Assembly: GCA_905221615.1 (NCBI GenBank)
Contig: CAJNDT010004635.1
Location: 333,769-397,768, forward strand
DNA: 64,000 bases
DNA from: Symbiodinium sp. CCMP2592
Taxonomy: Eukaryota > Sar > Dinophyceae > Suessiales > Symbiodiniaceae
Direction of reading: 5' to 3'
Within the stretch, counting starts at the first letter, position 1, and every line of letters begins with the position of its first letter. The notes beneath the pieces were generated by a model, which did no database searches, was not told where the DNA came from, and saw nothing but the letters and a program-made list of their open reading frames with translations. Below are positions 58,069 to 64,000 of this stretch, piece by piece. The position numbers and the translations under genes were made by a program.

Positions 58069-58221
58069 CTAAACCCAAACCCTATCCTGCAAATCCTAAA
58101 CCGCCTAAAACTTAAACCCCCAAGCCTCCAAACCCCGTTTGCTCAACCTCGACAGGACTGATGAGTCCCTATCAACTCCAAAAGCCTTACACACGAAGCA
58201 TCCCCTATGAAATCCATAATC

Positions 58222-58326
58222 TGGGAGTTTCCGAAAATAGGGGTACCCTATTTTGGGGTCCCTATAATAAGGATCCTACTATTTCGGGTACTATATTAGG
58301 GTCCCCCATTTTCGGAAACCCCCATT
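58222..58326. repeat. Short inverted-repeat element, family M, copy 4
   Basis: Ends TGGGAGTTTCCGAAAATAGG and CATTTTCGGAAACCCCCA; internal GGATCCTACTATTTCGGGTA. Best-preserved terminal repeats of the family. Confidence 0.75.
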
Positions 58327-58329
58327 TAG

Positions 58330-61300
58330 CAGCTAAGCTCATCAGGGCTTCAACGGAGTTCGAGAAGCCTTAAAGTTGGCCAGAGACTGCAGGGACTCAA
58401 TGCCGAAGGCCCTCACACGCTCGCCCTGGCGTACAGGCGTTGGCGAAGTCTGGGGTTCCCTAAACGCCAAACCTTTAACCCTATAAGGGTTAGGGTTTGC
58501 AGGGTTTAGGTTTGGGGGGGCGAAGGTTTAGGGTAGCCAATGGCTGATCGCAGTCCCAAGGCATGATGTAGGGGAATTCCATAGAGTGACATTTGGGGAT
58601 GTTGTGTACTTTAACCATATTCAAGAACCCCCATGAATAGGTTGGCATCTAGCTGAGATGTCGGAAGAGTGCTGCCGGTTGCTGTAGGAGTCGGATTTGA
58701 AAGCTTTAAGCGTTTAGCGTTCGGGTTCGGGGTTCTATGGGTCTAAATCATTAAAAGTGTCTTATTGTTTATGCGTGGGGGGGTATGTACTATAAAGTTC
58801 TTGAAATCAGGAACCCGAAGGAACCATGCTAGTATTCCTCGGTTGGTTTCGGATTCAATTGGTGCAGCAACGCAGATCCACAAAGAATCTCTGGACCCAC
58901 ATCTCCCCGGACTTTCTAAGGGCCGCTTGAGAGCTCCTCTAAGAAATCTCGAAGGGTTTCCTGTACGGTTTTCGTTTATGGGACCCAAGATATACCGATG
59001 TTTGCAAGCCTCGAAACACCTGCCCACGCGAACCGAACTAAGCGAGTGGCTTGCGCCCATCCACCGGGGTTGCCTTAGCATTTGCCTGGTCGCCGCCGTT
59101 GATGTAGTTGCCCGCCTGTGTTGGGCAACCCTAAACCCTAAACCCTAAACCCTAGAAGTAGATCAGGAGTGCCGGGCCTATAGTCTCGATTGCAGTTGAT
59201 TGTTGGCGCCTTGCTTCTTGTTCTACAGTACCTTATCGGTAAGGATTTGTCTGCTGTCGGAGAGTCCATCGTTCTTGGGATTTCGGGGCTTTGGACGTCT
59301 GGAGTTAGAGTTGGGGGTTCGAGGACTTACTTGTCCGGTATCCTAGGTGAACTAAAGGTTAACCTTTGAGATTATATAGTAGAGCCTGTAAAGTTGGGAA
59401 ACCGGATAAAGGACAAAAAGTGCTGGGATTCCCTATACCTTACTCTGAAGGACTGAGGCTATTGGGTTTCCAACTTCCCGGCTTCTACTATATATATAGG
59501 CAGCATATTATATACACCAAAAAGGTTTAAGGTTTCCTGCTTCAATAGCGAGAGGATTTGGCAGATTGGGGTTTGAGATTCGCAGGTCCTCCCACTAGAA
59601 GCACACTTACCTAGTTACACGGATCAACCCACTTCTGGATGGCATTTTCAGCCTGCTCTCTGCGAGTTCGGGCTCTTGATTTTGAAAGGAGGATCCTTTC
59701 AGTCCTTATAGGACAGAGTTTCAAAACTACTGGGAGCCGTTGTTGAATGGGCTTCGCACTAGATGTTCGAGGCCCTACTTGCTGCCGCAAGGTTTCAAAG
59801 TCTGGGAGGCTTCATTTTTGAGGTTGGTTGTCATAAACCTCCAACTAACTCAGTTGATGGGTTCAGGGTGTTGTTTTTTTTGAGCGCCTTTTCCGCCTTG
59901 CAATTTAGGGGTGTAGGGTTCAGGGTTTAGAAATACCCATCCTCAGGCTTTTCATACAGCCAGCACCTTCTTCGGTAATTAATGTTCAATTTATTGTCGA
60001 GATCTCCAGATACGGAAATATATTCTCCACATTTCTGTTCTCAGTTGGGAACTCCGGATAAGGAGATATGTAGTTAATCAACCTTGACCGCCGAACCCTG
60101 TAAAGCCTGGTAACAGAACAACAAATAAAGCACGTACTACGTACCACTACTAACGATTTTTCAGTCTAGTAACAATACCAATAATAACAACAACGAAAAA
60201 ACAAAAACAACAGTAATCATTATCAGAATCATAGTAATCACAACAAGAATTGGCCTCTAGGACGATGGCCAGGAGCTCCCGAAAGGGAGCGGAGTTCCTG
60301 TGTTTCCAGGGAGGAGACCGAGGTTTGGGGCTTCTGAACTTGAGGTGTCTAGGGGGTTTATGTTTAGGGTTTAGGTTTTTTTGGGTTTAGGGGTTTGGCG
60401 TTTAGGGGTCTAGGGTTTAGTGGTTTATGGGGTTTAGGGCTTAGGTTCATTTAAGGGATTCGGGACTATGACTCAATTATGATTATGCTGTACGGTGTTA
60501 TATTATGTAGATTCAATATTATATTGTATAGTAGCAAATTAGTACATTATGTTGTATTGTACCATAATAGTACATTATACTGTATTTTGTTATACTATAC
60601 TAAAACATGTTATCTTATACCAGGGTGCTGAGGATGTTTAGGGGCTTGATGTTCTGGAGGGCTGCCTAAAGCCCCAAGTCGCAGGATGAGTGGGAAGCAG
60701 AGGTGAAAGCGGCAATACCTCAAACTTGATCGTAGAGGGCTGAAATGGGCTTTGCAAGTTAAAAACCTAAACCCTAAACCCGTTTAAAGTCCTGGTAGAA
60801 GCCTCTAGATCCCTTAGAGGAACTCCAGCAACCCTAAACCCAAAAATGAAGTTGGAGGAAGCCATAGGCCAGCCACGGGAAGTTAAACCCTAAAACCCTA
60901 AAACCCTAAACCCTAGTGCGGGGGTCGGTTTAGGAATATAGGCTCCTTTAATGCGTCGGCTCGGGGGCTAATTCCGACCACCACCAAAAATTTCGGGGTT
61001 CTAATTAATGCGTTTTTTTTTGGCTGGGGGATTTTTTGGTGGTGGGGCTGTGCTGTTTGCTGATGGTCAATCTTAAGGCAGCCACGACCTGAAGCCCCCA
61101 CCCAAACCCTAAAATGAACCGCCGAATCGGGGATTGGACCCTAGCTCAAAAGAGGCCTCTCCAGTACTAAAGTTTGTATAAAAAATTAAGTTTTGGGTCG
61201 AATCTGGACCGACCCCCCTTTGGAAGGGTTTAGGGCTTCGGGTTTAGGGTTTGTTATAGGGTTTAGGAGTTTAGGATTCGTTAGGGTTTCGGGTTTGTTA

Positions 61301-61370
61301 AGGTTTAGGGTTCAGGGTTTAGGGTTTCAGGCGCCGGCTTTATGCTTTGCTTATTGGGGGGAATGTGCTC
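58330..61370. other. Gene-poor flank, scattered telomere-like units
   Basis: Telomere-like units at 59128-59153, 60355-60440, 60764-60782, 60885-60917 and 61225-61325; one foldback element (59374-59497) and an A/T-rich stretch near 60480-60625. No supported gene. Confidence 0.6.
59374..59497. repeat. Foldback / MITE-like element
   Basis: About 124 bp. The left arm TATATAGTAGAGCCTG...GTTGGGAAACC pairs imperfectly with the right arm GGTTTCCAACTTCCCGGCTT...CTATATA. Not obviously related to families M or S. Confidence 0.55.
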
Positions 61371-61394
61371 ACTGGCTTTATGCTTTGCTTATTG

Positions 61395-61652
61395 GTACTA
61401 TTTCTGTACTATTACTGTATTACTACTGTACTACTGTACTAATGTGGTACTACTACTGTACTACTAGTGTACTACTGTACTACTATTGTACTACTACTGT
61501 ACTATTACTGTACTGCTATTGTGCTACTATTGTACTACTGTACTATTATTGTACTACTACTGTACTACTATTGTACTACTACTGTACTACTATTGTACTA
61601 CCACTGTACTACTGTTGTATTACTAGTGTACTACTGCACTATTATTATATAA

Positions 61653-61744
<92 letters not shown>

Positions 61745-61826
61745 TTACTATTACTACTGTACTACTACTGTACTACTATTGTACTACGGTACTATTATCG
61801 TACTACTACTGTACTACTATTAATAC
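61395..61826. repeat. TACTACTGTAC minisatellite with central CTA microsatellite
   Basis: Repeats of the type GTACTACTATTGTACTACTACT flank a pure ACT run (about 61652-61742), with partial mirror symmetry. The Leu- and Tyr-rich frame is an artefact. Confidence 0.9.
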
Positions 61827-61829
61827 ATT

Positions 61830-62325
61830 AGTAATTAATTACTTAACTAAGCACCGAAACCTACTAAACCCCCCCAAACCCTTCTAATTAAGCCCCACAA
61901 ACCCCACATCAACCGAAGCCCCCAAGAAACCCTCCTAATTATTTAATTAAAACCAAAGCAAACCACCCCAAAGCTCCCGAAACCTACAGAACCCTCTTAA
62001 GCCCGAGTACTTAATTAATTAATTAAGCACCAAACCCTACAAAACCCCCCAAACCCTTCTAATTGCTTAGGCGCCCAAACCCCGAGACTCCCGATTCCCT
62101 CTAATTGTTTAATTAATTGTCTTAATTAATTAATCAAAGCCACCCAGACCCTAGCTGCGACCCCGCAACCCCCTTCTAATTTACTTAAATAATCAAAGCC
62201 ACCCAGACCCTGAGCCCCACTCAGACCCCTGACCCCTGTCCGGGGCTACCGGTTCCATATTAAATAGAATTTGTATTTTTGGTCGGGGGGGGGGTGGTAC
62301 CCCACTATTAAACCGACCGCCACAT
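61830..62325. other. TTAATTAA-rich and CCCC-rich stretch
   Basis: Recurrent TTAATTAATTAA clusters alternate with cytosine-rich CCAAACCC-like text (for example 61835-61850, 62010-62030, 62108-62140). It looks like a degenerate long-unit tandem repeat of about 90-110 bp (units beginning near 61860, 61905, 62030 and 62100). No gene. Confidence 0.45.
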
Positions 62326-62393
62326 TAAAACCCTAAACCCTAAAACCCTAAACCCTAAACCTAAACCCTAAAACCCTAACCCTAAACCCTAAC
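62326..62393. repeat. CCCTAAA array
   Basis: About nine CCCTAAA/CCCTAAAA units. Confidence 0.9.
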
Positions 62394-62478
62394 ATAAGCC
62401 ACAGGAAGCCAGAAATGGTCCTTGACTCTTCCGCGGCTTGCTGTAAGACCTCCGGGGGCTTCGGGCACTCAGAAATTA

Positions 62479-62768
62479 AGGCTTTAGGGTTTAGGGGTTT
62501 GGGGTTTTGGGGGTTTGGGGTTTTAGGGGTTTGGGGTTTTAGGGGGTTGGGGTTTTGGGGTTTAGGGGTTTGGGGGTTTGGGGTTTAGGGGTTTAGGGGT
62601 TTTGGGCTTTAGGGTTTAGGGGTTTGGGGGTTTGGGGTTTAGGGGGTTTGAGGTTTTGGGGGTTTGGGGTTTAGGGGTTTGGGGTTTTGGGGTTTTGGGG
62701 TTTAGGGGTTTAGAAGTTTAAGGTTTAGGCTTAGGGCTTGAGGCTTCAGGGCTTACGGGTTTGGGGTT
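62479..62768. repeat. G-rich TTTAGGGG / TTTTGGGG / TTTGGGG array
   Basis: About 290 bp made almost only of G3-5 runs separated by TTT, TTTT or TTTA; strong potential to form G-quadruplexes on the plus strand. With the CCCTAAA array at 62326 it forms a second divergent telomere-like pair. Confidence 0.85.
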
Positions 62769-63871
62769 TTGGGGTTGCCGGTCAGGTGAGTTGGAAAGGA
62801 TGTGGTGCTGAACCACATCCATTAGAGCAGCCCCTGTAACAAGCTCAACCGTAACTGTAGCAGAAATGGCAGAGATACTAGTTTAATGGAAGTAGTGGTA
62901 ACCGTATAAGTAGTACCGGGTCTATCCTTGCAAAGGACAATACACGGGCTTTGATAATTAGACTAGGGCTTTGGGGTATGCGCCAGAAATGACTCGAACG
63001 TACCATACCACGAATGAGCATCTTAGATGTTACATCTATCTTCCGCTTAGTTTTAATGAGCGGCTTCTCAGACCTCGATGCTTAGGTATATACCCTTAAT
63101 ATAACTAGTATATACCCATCATATAGCCCATTATAGGGTAGGGGTCCCCATTAAGGGTCCCTCCTTTTCTCCTTTGTGGTGAGGCCTCCAGCTGCTTGAG
63201 AAAGCCCCCAAAGCCCCCCCCCCAAACCCCTCTCGTCTCTGCATGCCTCCGCAGATCTCGTGCCTTCCACGTCTCTACACGCACCCCGAATTACACCAGC
63301 CCGAAATTACACCCTGAGTCCTAGCTGCATCGTGACCCATGAGGCAGAGCCTACACCCCGCAATCTTTTGCACCACCATCAACCTTAGAAACACAAGCAA
63401 GCACCAGAAAAACAACGATAAGCAACCATTGTCATACTGACTCTCGTACAGGTGTTGTCTTGAAATAACATACTCCTGACAAGCACTATCCTGCGAACGC
63501 ACTGCTGTAGACTGGGCCTGGCAGCGCTCCATCAAACTTTGCCGGATCGTCCTGGGCACACGAAGGCTCAAGAAATCCTTCTTCGTCACCAGAAATAACA
63601 CCCCGGGCCTCCTTAGACCTGCAGTGCAGCATTCCACATAAGTGCTTGTGTACATGTATGCATGTGCATACAAGCAGAAGCAGATGCAGTCATGTACACA
63701 AATTCACCGGTGTATATCAAGCAGATATAAATACACACCAATATACGCATGTATACACAGCATATGTACATACGTCCATACACGTCATACATATAAGTGT
63801 GCCTGCCTGTTGCAAGCCCCTGAAGCCCTAACCCCCTACCCCCGCCAAGATGATTGAAACCTCACAAGACG
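62769..63871. other. Stretch without a supported gene
   Basis: A minus-strand frame at 63275-63673 is open for 132 codons but has no recognisable domain. 63640-63810 is ATAC/ACAT-rich. Confidence 0.5.
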
Positions 63872-64000
63872 ATGAAGGCGACGAACAAGGTGAAGGCTGC
63901 GCTTCGGATATCTTCGGATCAAGGGATCAAGACCGAGCTGATGAATCAGTTTAAACAAGCGCTCAGAAGGAAGATTGCGACAAGGTTGATGACCATGATT
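63872..64000 (+). CDS. Possible 5' coding segment running off the window
   Basis: From ATG 63872-63874 the frame is open to the window end (43 codons) and looks coding-like: MKATNKVKAALRISSDQGIK, then KQALRRKIATRLM, a basic helical start. An in-frame TGA lies 21 bp upstream. Too short for identification; it may be a first or internal exon. Confidence 0.25.
   Translation, partial: MKATNKVKAALRISSDQGIKTELMNQFKQALRRKIATRLMTMI

Noticed and set aside
61193-61831. Plus-strand frame rich in Leu and Tyr-Tyr-Cys repeats (212 codons)
   Set aside because: Translation of the TACTACTGTAC minisatellite and ACT run; no non-repetitive domain.
63275-63673. 132-codon minus-strand frame
   Set aside because: No recognisable motif, no splice or start context, and composition like the surrounding non-coding DNA.

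Overview
The window looks like nuclear DNA of a dinoflagellate, probably Symbiodiniaceae-like. The evidence is dispersed TTTAGGG/CCCTAAA (plant-type telomere) repeats, very long retroelement reading frames with Lys-Gly-Lys-Gly-rich gag proteins, and an 11-base match to the 3' end of the dinoflagellate spliced leader inside the LTRs. I see no cellular operon, rRNA, tRNA or CRISPR array.

Layout. (1) 1-7857 is gene-poor DNA full of telomere-like repeats, short inverted-repeat (MITE-like) elements and a tetranucleotide microsatellite. (2) 7863-46193 is one LTR-retrotransposon locus on the minus strand. It has 433-bp LTRs (TG...CA) that differ at only about 3 positions and a perfect 5-bp target duplication (AAATT at 7858-7862 and 46194-46198). 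Two younger retroelements are nested in it. (3) 46199-64000 is again gene-poor repeat-rich DNA, with one convincing host-like reading frame (cupin-like, 54914-55489).

The parent element is Ty1/copia-like by its polymerase. Read on the minus strand it runs: 5' LTR; gag with coiled coil and two CCCH zinc fingers (45696-41494); protease-integrase (41755-40109); reverse transcriptase-RNase H with a roughly 700-residue C-terminal extension of unknown role (40304-26340); a second very large accessory reading frame (26227 to 8560) that carries a Tpt1/KptA-like RNA 2'-phosphotransferase domain; 3' LTR. Without its insertions I estimate it at about 19.7-20.5 kb.

Nested element 1 (9439-18661, minus) is a Ty1/copia element with gag, protease, integrase, RT-RNase H and an unusual 3' extension. 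Its coding strand carries the hexamer AGGAAC about every 50 bases for nearly 6 kb, in all reading frames. Its 5' end is lost in a 100-N gap (18662-18761). Beyond the gap, 852 bp of parent sequence is duplicated.

Nested element 2 (31020-39479, minus) is a tyrosine-recombinase retrotransposon of the DIRS/Ngaro/PAT type. It has split direct repeats and no target-site duplication, and it sits exactly in the parent pol frame. It encodes a tyrosine recombinase, a gag-like zinc-finger protein, and a polyprotein that fuses a C5-cytosine-methyltransferase-like domain and a 2-oxoglutarate/Fe(II)-dioxygenase-like domain to RT and RNase H. This DNA-modifying retroelement and the Tpt1-bearing giant element are the most interesting systems here. 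Many open frames are joined by single in-frame stop codons (TAG in the copia-type elements, TGA in the recombinase element), which are either decay or recoding signals.
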